The position numbers were made by a program, and so were the translations under genes. DNA of 48,474 nucleotides from Thermoplasmatota archaeon. GTDB lineage: Archaea > Thermoplasmatota > E2 > DHVEG-1. Below, piece after piece: positions 9,101 through 17,888 of the stretch (positions are counted from its first letter, which is position 1; each line of letters starts with the position of its first letter). The notes below the pieces were generated by a model that saw nothing but the letters and a program-made list of their open reading frames with translations, searched no databases and was not told the DNA's origin. The stretch covers positions 1 through 48,474 of the forward strand of contig JAJISJ010000002.1 in NCBI GenBank assembly GCA_022848765.1, in the 5' to 3' direction.

Positions 9101-10678
9101 GGTATTGAAGGAACTTTTGAAAGAGAGACAATAACAGCAGATACATCTGAAGCAGACATTACAGATAATATTTCAATTTATTTAAAAATACAATTTAAAA
9201 TAAATGACGCTGGAATTGATCAAAATGAAACAAGATCCGATTGGTATGATATTGAATATGATAATCCAGATATTGAATCACCTATTTTCTTTGAAGATAG
9301 TTTTTTACCAGAAGAAGGATGGATTTCAAAAAACAATCCAATATGTTCAATAAATGTAAAAGATGAAGGAACAGAAGGTAATATAACTGGACTAAATGTT
9401 TATACTGCATCATATACCTTAAGATATTCAGATCAAGCAGGAGTTCATTCTCATACAGAAAAAACTACAAATAATGGAATTAACGGAAGTATTTCAACAA
9501 TAAAAATAACTGCAGATATTTCACAGTTAGAATTTATTAATGATATACTTAATTTTCAACAAATAAGATTTTATATAGAAGATCTAGCAGGGAATAAAAA
9601 ATATTCTAATTATTTTGAATTAAAAACAGATGATGAAAAACCCATTTCATGGATAATCAATACTGATGAAATTCCAATAAAAACTAATATAAAATCTGTT
9701 AAAATTGATGCAACAGCAGAGGATGATATTAGCGATATTCATAATGTAACATTATTTTATTTAAAACCAGAATTTGATGATTGGAAAGAATTTGAGACAG
9801 ATTATAATTACCCATATTCTTGGGATTTTACAATTGATGATGATGAAGGTGGTGAAATTGAATTATGTACTATCGCAACAGATTTGGCAAACAATAGAGA
9901 GGACTTCCCTACAATAGGAGATATATCATTTATTTTTGATCCGAATAAACCTACAAAACCAATTTTTAATAGTGAATATATATTCGAGAATAATACTATA
10001 CCATTTTTTGATGAAATTATATTTGAGGATGATTATAAGTTGAAGAATGTAGAATATAGATTAGATTTTCATGATCAAGATAAATGGATTATGATAAATA
10101 AAAATAATATCGATGCTGATAAGTATATAACGTTATGGAATTTAACTAAAGATGATTGGGATTATATGGTTGAGGATTTTGAATACTATATATACTTTAG
10201 AATAACAGATTCTCTTGAAAATATTTATGAAACTCCTTCAAAACAAGATGCGGTCAAAATTATAAAAAACCTACAAAAAAATGTTATAACAACACCTTAT
10301 GATCCAGATATATCAGATTTAAATTCATTGAATTGGAATAATATTTATCAGATAATTGTTAATATAAGTGATAATGATATTTCGGAAATAAAATTATTAT
10401 ACAGATATTCTCAAAATAATGAAAACTGGAGTAGTTGGATACAATATGGAGAATCTATAAATTCCTCACCATTTGAATGGGACTTCAGTGTTGATAATGG
10501 AAGTGGGTTTTATGAATTTAAAACTCAAGTATTAGATTCTTCTGGAAAATATCATGATTCTGAAATTCAATCTGCAAATGTAATATTATTTCCAACATAT
10601 CTGATTATTGCCATGGTTATATCAATAATCTTTTTGTTAATTGTGACCGCTATTATAATTAAAAGGTTTAAAAAATAG
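6176..10678 (+). CDS. Giant membrane-anchored surface protein with PQQ-type beta-propeller and Ig-like repeats
   Basis: A 1500-residue secreted protein. Residues 1-28 form a signal peptide with a strongly hydrophobic core. Residues about 30-390 look beta-rich and carry many Asn-X-Ser/Thr sites. Residues about 390-810 hold repeated propeller blades of the PQQ/BamB type, each with a pattern like VYALDINNGDEIW or IYALNITDGSIIW. From 810 to 1470 there are Ig-like or Big-type modules with repeated phrases such as EDLAGN and IATDLANN. A single TM helix (about 1472-1494) and a basic tail RFKK end it. The role could be S-layer, adhesin or surface sensor; no catalytic motif was seen. It is monocistronic, followed convergently by NOG1 after 12 bases. 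Confidence 0.9.
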   Translation: MNKNNSYKKIIILIFIFMMLLSANNSSSLILDIDEEDGVYFVDIFNEGVNVDLTNCTTSKENGRIILDPYGSNTRLYDYSDWNIESEDKAYSYPTPYFFLLLPPKISITLFEREFDNELDYDTIKNKNNIFYPLEEFDESSPLKIVHHYRFKIKENINFTNEINIYWCGKAENEQKITFYYWQPVGSIGKWEEAASGVSNSSVIEIQQNFTGDLFIGEDNYIDICIVATPDFGERCSLFTDYVKITVYGQGSSSYGAAISSVISPNYLDRWEFLLWEDYEKSGTSIRYHILYENETGDFNLIDDSYLSGNEEGFTSSPVYLDSLPLYDIKILANLSTINPSLSPEIDSWSLIWQTSDKIWSDQFSSSFRIDEVDNILFSNDEAKLILSVNDWPMFGKNSENTRSSDSYGPDADNHSLYWYSTTKSGSEYRNPILKNNILYIASIDGDILYAFNATIPLGDEGSTILPVDQSDIPQNTIESSPALTEDGKLIVASGTRSNDGDIDNKVFAYNTQNILSENTIWEFNYSDIDPDNPYICYSASPTIYEDKILISSWSGKNSIWNSLWNYFNLTYGNNKIIALNFDGNLEWEYDLPAGSFSTPAAQNDIVIVGCENKDGNSIFALDANNGDKLWDNNIGPIGRSCPLIYDDKVFIITKEIGIIPFTGYESVIALDLSDGSELWNLSIGDNIADNYEKIAGASPSVNNGILFTVSADGTVYALDINNGDEIWTKKIYTKSLTSPYFLVSSPVSINNILYIGTPDGIIYALNITDGSIIWQEDTYQNSPIQNSPIVVDGVIYYSSENGILYSRGVFKGIEGEVITGSIISIPISLPNPNYIWNKFYVEYSTYEGEIDFYILDKMGNILLDDISDGSNISKSNVNNHDTIRLRADFSANYSSNISGEAILFDWSVTFKQEGDLDYETIFYENSFYSIDVPPICGIDVQNQYVGLMDSAQYRFEYENQLGNFISEWYDADFSGIEGTFERETITADTSEADITDNISIYLKIQFKINDAGIDQNETRSDWYDIEYDNPDIESPIFFEDSFLPEEGWISKNNPICSINVKDEGTEGNITGLNVYTASYTLRYSDQAGVHSHTEKTTNNGINGSISTIKITADISQLEFINDILNFQQIRFYIEDLAGNKKYSNYFELKTDDEKPISWIINTDEIPIKTNIKSVKIDATAEDDISDIHNVTLFYLKPEFDDWKEFETDYNYPYSWDFTIDDDEGGEIELCTIATDLANNREDFPTIGDISFIFDPNKPTKPIFNSEYIFENNTIPFFDEIIFEDDYKLKNVEYRLDFHDQDKWIMINKNNIDADKYITLWNLTKDDWDYMVEDFEYYIYFRITDSLENIYETPSKQDAVKIIKNLQKNVITTPYDPDISDLNSLNWNNIYQIIVNISDNDISEIKLLYRYSQNNENWSSWIQYGESINSSPFEWDFSVDNGSGFYEFKTQVLDSSGKYHDSEIQSANVILFPTYLIIAMVISIIFLLIVTAIIIKRFKK

Positions 10679-10690
10679 TTGAAATATAGC

Positions 10691-11653
10691 TTACATATTA
10701 AAATAATCTAATATTTCTTTTTTTAAACTTTCAATACCCTCCCCAGTTTTATTTGATATTTTCAAATTTTTAGAATTAGATTTAAATATATCAGCTTTAT
10801 TTTCAACAGTAATTATTTTTGATTCATTAAAGAGATTTTCAATAATTATAAATAATTTTTTCTGATCTTCAATTAAATAACCACAAGTTTCTGATAAATC
10901 AAATATATATATAATCAAATCTGCAAGATGAGTCAGAGCTGCAATTGCTTGCTTCTCAATTTCATTTTTTTCAGATATTGGACTATCTAATAAACCAGGG
11001 GTATCAATTAGTTGAATACGATTATTTATATAATTCTGTTTTTTTTCAATATGTCCCACAGATACTTCTTTTGTTGTAAAAGGATATTGTGCAGTTTTTG
11101 GTTTAGATTTAGATAGCGATTTTAGTAGAGAAGATTTACCTACATTAGGAAAACCTGAAATTACTACAGTTGGAATATCAACTATTTCGGGAAATTTATT
11201 TATAATTTTCTGAGCTTGAATTAAAAAAGTTAAATCTTTTTCAACTTGATTTACAACACTTGAGATTCTGCCATATATTTCATTTTGTTTTTGTTTTAAA
11301 AATTCAATTTTACCTGATTTTTTTAAAAAATAACTTTGCTTTGTGTATATTTTCTTACAGGTTTTTGATGCCCAGTTGATCGCTCCAAGAGATTTTCGTA
11401 ATTTATTTACATCTATTTTAATATCTATTAATTCTTGATAAAAAACTGATAGATTATTTATCGATGGAAAATTTATTGTATAACTATCTAAAATCGAACA
11501 AACAGACATTGAAAAAGATTCGGTTTGTGCAATTATTGTTTTCTTTTTTTTATATAAAACATTTCTATCCTTAATTTGTTTTTTGTTTGCTTTTTTAAAG
11601 GATCTATCTAAAATTTCCTGAGCAGATGAAATATTTTTTATTTTTTCAATCAT
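10691..11653 (-). CDS. NOG1-family GTP-binding protein (ribosome biogenesis)
   Basis: About 320 residues from the ATG at 11653. An N-terminal NOG1 helical domain (about 1-155) precedes a G domain with G1 SGFPNVGKSSLLK, the switch region YPFTTKEVSVG, and G3 DTPG. G4 appears as ENKAD, near the expected NKxD. Eukaryotic NOG1 acts in 60S assembly; archaeal orthologues are presumed to act on the large subunit. The frame is open to ATG at 11722, which would add 23 residues that do not resemble the family. TATA-like sequences lie about 25 bases before both ATGs, so the start is uncertain. Confidence 0.92.
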   Translation of the reverse strand: MIEKIKNISSAQEILDRSFKKANKKQIKDRNVLYKKKKTIIAQTESFSMSVCSILDSYTINFPSINNLSVFYQELIDIKIDVNKLRKSLGAINWASKTCKKIYTKQSYFLKKSGKIEFLKQKQNEIYGRISSVVNQVEKDLTFLIQAQKIINKFPEIVDIPTVVISGFPNVGKSSLLKSLSKSKPKTAQYPFTTKEVSVGHIEKKQNYINNRIQLIDTPGLLDSPISEKNEIEKQAIAALTHLADLIIYIFDLSETCGYLIEDQKKLFIIIENLFNESKIITVENKADIFKSNSKNLKISNKTGEGIESLKKEILDYFNM

Positions 11654-11929
11654 TTTATTGAAAAACTTTATGTGATACGTATAAATTAACATATTGGTAA
11701 AATTACAATGGATGAGGCTCATAACCTATTAAATAAATTTAGAAAAATTATATTTGAAGAGAATTTCTTCAGTTAAACTAGATATTAAAGGAATATAAAA
11801 AAAATAATAATAATTTTGAAGTTATTCATAAGAGGCCATAATAATTTATAAAAATAATGATAGCATAGGAAAAAAGTGATATATACTAATAAATGATGGG
11901 GAAAAACTACTATAGATTATCAAAGATTA

Positions 11930-12610
11930 ATGGAGTTGAAATATTTCATGAAACCTTATTTAATACAAATGTTAAAAGAAATTGCATTGTTGGGTGCCCT
12001 TAGAGATAAAATTGAAATATCATCAATTGAACTTGCAAATCAATTAAATAATAGTCAGCAAACTGCTTCAAGATATCTACTTGAATTAGATAAAAAAGGA
12101 ATGATAATTAGAGAGTTAGGAATAAAAAAACAATTAATTCAGATTACTGATATTGGAAAGTCAATATTGCAAGAGGAACATTTACTTTATCAACAAATTT
12201 TTGAATTAACAAATCGGATATATATATCAGGTAAAGTAGTATCTGGTATGGGTGAAGGTAGATATTATACTGAGCAAATAGATTATATAAAGCAATTCCA
12301 GGATAAATTAAAATTTAAACCACATCCTGGTACATTAAATATTGAAATTAAACACATTGAAAAAAATAAAATTCGATTGGTTAAAAAATATAACGCAATA
12401 ATAATAAAAGAATTTAAAACTAATAATCGGACTTTTGGAAGTGTAAAATGTTTCCATGCAAAAATTGAAAATATGAACGGCGCAATTGTTTTACCAATTC
12501 GTAGTCATTATTCTAATATTTTAGAATTTATATCACCTCATTTCCTGAGAAAAGAATTAAATTTAAAAGATGGAGATAGTGTAAAAATTGTGATATTTCT
12601 AAAAAATTAG
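11930..12610 (+). CDS. ribK: CTP-dependent riboflavin kinase with N-terminal winged-helix domain
   Basis: A 226-residue archaeal riboflavin kinase, which makes FMN using CTP. Residues about 10-85 form an HTH domain (SIELANQLNNSQQTASRYLL) and the kinase domain follows. Diagnostic motifs are SGMGEGRYY, FKPHPGTLNIEI, NRTFGSVKCF and the C-terminal LKDGDSVKIVIF. The HTH-RibK fusion occurs in Thermoplasma-type proteins and suggests autogenous control by riboflavin status; that is inference. An in-frame ATG at 11948 is an alternative start. It leads a tight run with polX (11-base gap), ligA and a small DUF6485-like gene. Confidence 0.93.
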   Translation: MELKYFMKPYLIQMLKEIALLGALRDKIEISSIELANQLNNSQQTASRYLLELDKKGMIIRELGIKKQLIQITDIGKSILQEEHLLYQQIFELTNRIYISGKVVSGMGEGRYYTEQIDYIKQFQDKLKFKPHPGTLNIEIKHIEKNKIRLVKKYNAIIIKEFKTNNRTFGSVKCFHAKIENMNGAIVLPIRSHYSNILEFISPHFLRKELNLKDGDSVKIVIFLKN

Positions 12611-12621
12611 AGTGACATAAA

Positions 12622-14337
12622 ATGAAAAATAAATTAGTTGCTGATTTATTATATCAAATTGCAGATTTACTAGATATTAAGGGCGAAATATTTTTTAAAA
12701 CTAGAGCGTATAGAATTGCAGCTCAAAATATAGAGGTTCTAACTGAAGATATTGAAGTTTTAGCAAAAGAAAATAGATTAAAAAATATTAACGGTGTTGG
12801 TGAAGCTCTTTCTCTTAAAATAAAAGAATTATTTGAAACTGGTAAAATTCAATATTATGAAAAATTAAAAAAAGAAATACCTAAAGGAGCACTTGAACTT
12901 CTTGATATCTCAGGTCTTGGACCAAAAAAAGTATCGATTTTATTTAATACTCTAAATATCTCAAATATTGAATACTTAAAAAAAGCATGTATAGAAGGTA
13001 AGCTAAGAAATCTTGATGGTTTTGGAGAAATAACTGAAAGGAATATTTTAAGAGGAATATCTCTTAAAGAAAAAACTAGTGGAAGAATATTATTAAATAT
13101 CGCATATGAAACTGGAGAAAAATATATCAACTATCTAAATAAATATGATAAAATAGATAAAATAAGTGTTGCAGGTAGCTTCCGTAGAATGAAAGAAACT
13201 ATTGGTGATTTAGATTTAATTGTATCTTCTAATTCACCACATAAAGTCATGGAATATTTTATTAAATATCCTAAAGTCAAAAGAATTTTACTAATGGGAA
13301 ATACAAAAACTAGTGTATTATTAGAGAATAATATTCAAGTTGATTTAAGAGTAATAGAAGATAAAAGTTTTGGTGCTGCTTTACAATATTTCACTGGTTC
13401 AAAAGAACATAATGTAAAAATTAGAGGTATTGCTAATAAAAAAGGATATAAATTAAATGAATATGGTCTTTACAATAAAGAAAATGGAAATTTTGTTGTT
13501 GGAAAAACAGAGAATGAAATATACCAAAAACTCAAACTTAGATTTATTGAACCTGAAATTAGAGAGAACAGAGGTGAAATTGAAGCTGCATTTTCAAATA
13601 TACTACCAAAACTCGTGAAATATGATGATATTAAAGGAGATTTTCATATGCATTCTACATGGAGTGATGGTAATAATACTATTGAAGAATTAGCATTATT
13701 TTCTAAAAAATTAGGATATAAATATATTGGAATTGCGGATCATTCAGAATCTTTAAAAATTGCAAATGGACTTAATAGTGAAAAAATTAAAAAAAAAATA
13801 AACGAAATAGAGAAAATTAATAGTAAAATTTCAGATATTGAGGTTTTCTGTGGAACAGAATGTGAAATAAAAAAAAATGGAAGACTAGATTATGATAAAA
13901 ATATTTTAAAAAAAATTGATTTTGTTGGAATAGCCATTCATTCTTCTTTTAAAACCAATAAAAAAGATTTAACTGATCGGATAATATCTGCAATGCAAAA
14001 TGAATATGTTGATTATTTGGCTCATCCTACCTGTAGAATAATAGGTAGAAGAGAACCTCTTGATATAGATATCAAAAAAATATTTGAAGCTGCAGTCGAA
14101 ACTAATACGTATCTTGAAATAAATGCTTTTCCTGACCGCCTAGATCTAAATGATTTAAATATTAGACATGCAAAAGATATAGGAGTTAAATTTATTATTG
14201 GAACAGATTCACACAACATTAATCATTTAAATTTTATGAGATATGGTATTGCTACTGCACGTAGAGGATGGTTAGAAAAAAAAGATATTATAAATACCTA
14301 TTCTAAAGAAAAAATTGATATTATATTCAGACGGTGA
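12622..14337 (+). CDS. polX: Family X DNA polymerase with C-terminal PHP domain (PolX)
   Basis: A 571-residue PolX, the size of bacterial PolX. The 8-kDa-like HhH region spans about 1-140 and includes INGVGEALS and ISGLGPKKV. The polymerase nucleotidyl-transfer site has GSFRR and GDLDL with D196 and D198, and the third carboxylate is D241 in VDLRV. The fingers/thumb region has AALQYFTGSKEHN. The PHP domain starts near 338 with FHMHSTWSDG (H342, H344) and keeps further His and Asp residues (ADHSE, HPTCR, GTDSH), so 3'-5' exonuclease or AP-endonuclease activity is expected. It fills short gaps in base excision repair. ligA follows directly, which suggests joint use. Confidence 0.95.
   Translation: MKNKLVADLLYQIADLLDIKGEIFFKTRAYRIAAQNIEVLTEDIEVLAKENRLKNINGVGEALSLKIKELFETGKIQYYEKLKKEIPKGALELLDISGLGPKKVSILFNTLNISNIEYLKKACIEGKLRNLDGFGEITERNILRGISLKEKTSGRILLNIAYETGEKYINYLNKYDKIDKISVAGSFRRMKETIGDLDLIVSSNSPHKVMEYFIKYPKVKRILLMGNTKTSVLLENNIQVDLRVIEDKSFGAALQYFTGSKEHNVKIRGIANKKGYKLNEYGLYNKENGNFVVGKTENEIYQKLKLRFIEPEIRENRGEIEAAFSNILPKLVKYDDIKGDFHMHSTWSDGNNTIEELALFSKKLGYKYIGIADHSESLKIANGLNSEKIKKKINEIEKINSKISDIEVFCGTECEIKKNGRLDYDKNILKKIDFVGIAIHSSFKTNKKDLTDRIISAMQNEYVDYLAHPTCRIIGRREPLDIDIKKIFEAAVETNTYLEINAFPDRLDLNDLNIRHAKDIGVKFIIGTDSHNINHLNFMRYGIATARRGWLEKKDIINTYSKEKIDIIFRR
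14333..14337 (+). promoter_or_regulatory. GGTGA ribosome-binding site fixing the ligA start
   Basis: GGTGA overlaps the polX stop codon (14335-14337) and lies seven bases before ATG 14345. It rules against the upstream in-frame ATG at 14315, which would lie inside polX and add ten unrelated residues. Confidence 0.75.
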
Positions 14338-14344
14338 AAATAAA

Positions 14345-16330
14345 ATGGATAAAAAAAAAGCAATAATACTCATTAAAAAACTTAGAAAGGATATTAATTA
14401 TCATAATCATAAATATTATATTGAAAATAATCCTATTATCTCTGATTTTGAATTTGATAAATTATTAAAAGAATTGGAACAAATTGAATATAATTTTCCT
14501 GATTTAATAACTCCAGATTCTCCTACTCAAAGAATTGGAGAAAAACCCATAGATCATTTTGAAACAATTAATCATATTACTCCGATGCTTTCTCTTGCAA
14601 ATACATATAACAATAAAGAACTTCGAGATTTTAACAATAGATTACTTAAAAAATTCGATAGAGTATCATATGTTGTTGAACCAAAAATTGATGGGATAGG
14701 TGCTGCTCTTGTTTATGAAAATGGTTTATTAGTTAGGGGTGTAACTAGAGGTGATGGTGTCAAAGGGGATGATATTACAGGTAATCTAAAAACAATTAGA
14801 AGTGTTCCTTTAAAGTTGGACAAAATAGATATTAAATTTCTTGAAGTTCGTGGGGAGATTTTCATGTCAAAATCAGGTTTCAATAATTTAAATAAAAATT
14901 TATTGGAAAAAAATGAACCTACTTTTGCAAATACAAGAAATGCTACAGCAGGTTCAATAAGGCAGCTTAATCCAAAAATTGTCGCAAGTAGACCTTTAGA
15001 TATATTTGTTTATCAAATATCATATTCAGATAAAATTATAGAAACTCATGAAGAAGCATTAATCATATTGAAAAAAGTTGGTTTTAAGACAAACCCTTTA
15101 ACAAAAAAAGTTAAAGATATTGAAGAAGCAATAAATTTTTGCGAAGAACTAGAAAAAATAAGAGAGGATCTTGATTATAATATTGATGGTGCAGTTTTAA
15201 AAATTGATTCAATAGAAAAACAAAAAATTCTTGGATCGACAACAAAAAATCCTCGATGGGCCATTTCATTCAAGTTCGCTGCTCAACAAGCTACAACAAA
15301 GCTATTAAAAATTAATATTCAAGTTGGAAGACAAGGAACATTAACACCAGTTGCAATTCTTGATCCGGTAAAAATTGGAGGGGTAACAGTTTCTCGTGCA
15401 ACTCTTCATAACTTTGATGAAATAAATAGGAAAGATATAAAAATAGGTGATATCGTCTTAGTTGAAAGAAGTGGAGATGTTATTCCCCAAATAGTTAAAA
15501 GTATAAAAGAAAAAAGACAGGAAAATAATAAATTTTTTGAAATACCAAAGAAATGTCCAATATGTAATACTAATGTTATAAATGAATCTGAAGAAGTTGC
15601 AATTAGATGCCCAAATAAAATGTGCCCAGCAAGATTAAAATGGAGAGTTAAACATTTTGCATCGAGAGATGCAATGGATATTGAACATCTCGGTTTTGCA
15701 ACAATAGATAAAATGATTGAAAACAATCTAATTTCTGATATATCTGATATTTATTTCTTAGCTTTAGATGATATACTATCCATCGAGGGTTTCAAAGAAA
15801 AATCTGCACAAAATCTAATTAATTCAATTGAGAAAAGTAAAAACATGACTTTTGAGAGATTAATATACGGTCTTGGGATTCGTCATGTAGGCAAATATTC
15901 TGCCCAAATTATATCAAAAAGTTATTCATCGATCAATGAACTTATCAATGCAGATGAAGAAGATTTAAAAAAAATTGATGGATTAGGTGATAAAACAGCT
16001 AATGAAATAGCATCATTTTTTTCAAATGATGAAAATATTAACCTAATTAAAAGATTAATTGAAGTAGGAGTTAAAACACGGAAGAATCAAATTAATAAAG
16101 AATTACCTTTCAAAGATAAAAAATTTGTTTTTACCGGAAGTTTAAAATCATATTCAAGAACCGAATCTTCAGATATTATTAAAAGCAAAGGTGGAAATAT
16201 TTTATCATCCATTACAAAAACTACTGATTATGTTATCGTAGGAGAAAAACCAGGTTCAAAACTAGAAAAAGCTAAGAATTTAGGTTTAAAAATATTAAAT
16301 GAAGAAGAATTCATAATGTTGATAAAATAA
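14345..16330 (+). CDS. ligA: NAD-dependent DNA ligase LigA
   Basis: A 661-residue bacterial-type NAD+ ligase with all domains. Domain Ia has [12 protein letters not shown] for NMN binding. The adenylation site is EPKIDG with nucleophile K114. The OB fold follows, then a four-Cys zinc finger (CPIC and CPNKMC), tandem HhH motifs (for example [12 protein letters not shown] and [12 protein letters not shown]) and a C-terminal BRCT domain ([10 protein letters not shown] to the end). Most archaea rely on ATP-dependent ligase; LigA is sporadic and thought to be acquired from bacteria. Nothing visible suggests loss of function. It is translationally linked to polX. Confidence 0.97.
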   Translation: MDKKKAIILIKKLRKDINYHNHKYYIENNPIISDFEFDKLLKELEQIEYNFPDLITPDSPTQRIGEKPIDHFETINHITPMLSLANTYNNKELRDFNNRLLKKFDRVSYVVEPKIDGIGAALVYENGLLVRGVTRGDGVKGDDITGNLKTIRSVPLKLDKIDIKFLEVRGEIFMSKSGFNNLNKNLLEKNEPTFANTRNATAGSIRQLNPKIVASRPLDIFVYQISYSDKIIETHEEALIILKKVGFKTNPLTKKVKDIEEAINFCEELEKIREDLDYNIDGAVLKIDSIEKQKILGSTTKNPRWAISFKFAAQQATTKLLKINIQVGRQGTLTPVAILDPVKIGGVTVSRATLHNFDEINRKDIKIGDIVLVERSGDVIPQIVKSIKEKRQENNKFFEIPKKCPICNTNVINESEEVAIRCPNKMCPARLKWRVKHFASRDAMDIEHLGFATIDKMIENNLISDISDIYFLALDDILSIEGFKEKSAQNLINSIEKSKNMTFERLIYGLGIRHVGKYSAQIISKSYSSINELINADEEDLKKIDGLGDKTANEIASFFSNDENINLIKRLIEVGVKTRKNQINKELPFKDKKFVFTGSLKSYSRTESSDIIKSKGGNILSSITKTTDYVIVGEKPGSKLEKAKNLGLKILNEEEFIMLIK

Positions 16331-16347
16331 TTCTTATAAGTGAAAAT

Positions 16348-16542
16348 ATGGAATGTAAATCATCAGAAAACAAAAAAAATTGTAACTGTTCATATCCTTG
16401 TAATAAAAAGGGAATATGTTGTGAATGTATAACTTATCATAGAAAAATGTTTCAACTACCAGCTTGTTATTTTTCAGATAAAGAAGAAAAAACATATGAC
16501 CGATCAATTAAAAATTTTATAAAATTATATGATAAAATTTGA
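16348..16542 (+). CDS. Small cysteine-rich DUF6485-like protein
   Basis: A 64-residue protein with eight Cys, seven of them clustered in the first 40 residues (CNCSYPC, GICCECI), followed by [11 protein letters not shown] and ending with [13 protein letters not shown]. The pattern matches my memory of the DUF6485 family, small probable metal-binding proteins of anaerobes with no known function. It begins 17 bases after ligA with a GTGA site upstream, so it is probably cotranscribed with polX and ligA. Whether it has any link to DNA repair is unknown. Confidence 0.75.
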   Translation: MECKSSENKKNCNCSYPCNKKGICCECITYHRKMFQLPACYFSDKEEKTYDRSIKNFIKLYDKI

Positions 16543-16573
16543 TTAGATAATATATTAAAAATAAAATACATGT

Positions 16574-17179
16574 TTATTTAGAATAGCTGATATTTATCGT
16601 AATTATTTCATCATTTACATCAATACCTTTCAAAGATTTTACCATCCCAATTAACGTGTTTTTAATAAATTCCTGCGGAAATTCAGATAAAGATATTTTT
16701 TCCCCATTCACTTTTAACTCAATTTTATCATCCAAATAATTACACCTCTCATTTAATTTATTTGCAATAAATGATTGAATTTTATTTAAATTATTATCAT
16801 AAGTAAATATAGTGTTTTTAAGTAAAGATTTATTTCCAATTCTAATTTTTTGAATAAATTTATCTTGTACACCTTCTACAAGAATCAAATCATAATATTT
16901 ATATGCAAGAATATATTCAATGCAATTATTTAATTTCATTTCGTCTTTGAAAATAAACAAGGTTTGATCTTTTGTTAAAAACGAAATTGCATTTGATCCG
17001 GCTTCTGCAAATTTATATGTATCTTTACCTACACGATCAATATTATAGGATTTATCTGACTGTTTAATTGAAGCAACTTTATAGTTCAATTTGGAAAAAT
17101 ATATAATTAGTTCAGTGATAAGTTTAGTCTTACCCGTATTTGAAAATCCATATATCCCAATAATTACAGGTTTTAGCAT
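16574..17179 (-). CDS. mobB: Molybdopterin-guanine dinucleotide biosynthesis adapter MobB
   Basis: A 201-residue P-loop GTPase of the MobB family. The Walker A is GFSNTGKT (11-18). The family signature with DRVGKDTYKFAEAG and SNAISFLT follows, then LILVEGVQDK as the Walker B-like region. MobB assists attachment of a nucleotide to molybdo- or tungstopterin. It sits next to the tungsten oxidoreductase island on the opposite strand, with a 286-base divergent spacer, so it probably serves that enzyme. No ribosome-binding site is seen; a T-rich TATA-like element is about 30 bases upstream. Confidence 0.82.
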   Translation of the reverse strand: MLKPVIIGIYGFSNTGKTKLITELIIYFSKLNYKVASIKQSDKSYNIDRVGKDTYKFAEAGSNAISFLTKDQTLFIFKDEMKLNNCIEYILAYKYYDLILVEGVQDKFIQKIRIGNKSLLKNTIFTYDNNLNKIQSFIANKLNERCNYLDDKIELKVNGEKISLSEFPQEFIKNTLIGMVKSLKGIDVNDEIITINISYSK

Positions 17180-17430
17180 TAATATAGAAAATTAGTTTTT
17201 AATAAAAAAACTTATCTTTATAAAACATTAAAATAATTTTAAATTAGAATAATTTAATATTATTACAAACGGCTAATTCATATTTAAATAACTTATATAA
17301 TTAAAGCCCCCATGTTCAATTTAGCTATTATTTTGTATCTCTTAGAGATGTTTATTAAAGAAAAATATATGTTGATATAGTAATTATAATTATAAGCAAT
17401 TTATTAATATTGATTAGATTTTAAACATAA

Positions 17431-17444
17431 TTTATATATATACG
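17431..17444 (+). promoter_or_regulatory. TATA box of the tungsten-enzyme island
   Basis: TTTATATATATACG is 22-35 bases before ATG 17466. No ribosome-binding site precedes that ATG, so the message is probably leaderless. The 286-base spacer back to mobB (17180-17465) is otherwise AT-rich, and I see no other gene in it. Confidence 0.55.
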
Positions 17445-17465
17445 CATACAAATATCTGCCAAAGT

Positions 17466-17888
17466 ATGATATTTAGTAGGGGGAAAATAATACATATATT
17501 AGCAATTTCTGTTATTATATTAGGAATAATTTCAACAATATATGTTAATGCATATAAAGAAAAAAATAATAGCTCAAATGAAATTATTATAAATGGAAAT
17601 AGCTTTGATATTTCAATAATTTTTTCAAATATAAATGAAATAAAAATCATAACTGATGATGGAGAAAAATCAGGTATACCTTTAGATCAATTAATCGATT
17701 ATAGCGGAGAAAATTGTCCTTCATGTTTTAAATACCAAATAATTGGATCAGACGGATATAAACAAACCGTAACTTGGCAGGATATGGAAAATGGTGTACT
17801 ATCATTAGATAGAATTGCATTTTTTCCTCATTTAGCACATCCTTTTTGGGTTAGAGATATTATTGAAATTGAGGTGAAAAAAATATGA
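17466..17888 (+). CDS. Membrane-anchored mini protein with a sulfite-oxidase-fold-like domain
   Basis: A 140-residue protein with an N-terminal membrane anchor or signal (about 8-29) and an exported domain. The domain carries the pattern of the C-terminal part of oxidoreductase molybdopterin-binding (SUOX-like) domains: SGIPLDQLIDYSG, then a GSDGYKQTV strand, LSLDRIAFF, and a closing VRDIIEIEV. It is far shorter than a true Mo-binding domain. Its only two cysteines form a CPSC pair (about residues 79-82), which could be a redox or metal site. Its stop overlaps the next gene as ATGA. Function unknown. It may be an accessory or scaffold for the downstream AOR-type enzyme; that is inference. Confidence 0.7.
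   Translation: MIFSRGKIIHILAISVIILGIISTIYVNAYKEKNNSSNEIIINGNSFDISIIFSNINEIKIITDDGEKSGIPLDQLIDYSGENCPSCFKYQIIGSDGYKQTVTWQDMENGVLSLDRIAFFPHLAHPFWVRDIIEIEVKKI

Noticed and set aside
11654-11722. N-terminal extension of NOG1
   Set aside because: The 23 extra residues do not look like the NOG1 N-terminus, although a TATA-like box lies at the right distance, so this remains possible.
12855-13130. Antisense frame within polX, and similar ones in ligA, purH and L4
   Set aside because: They are shadows of conserved proteins without own start signals.
17180-17465. Possible RNA gene or hidden small gene in the mobB spacer
   Set aside because: No tRNA-like fold, no long open frame and no repeats seen; only the TATA box is supported.
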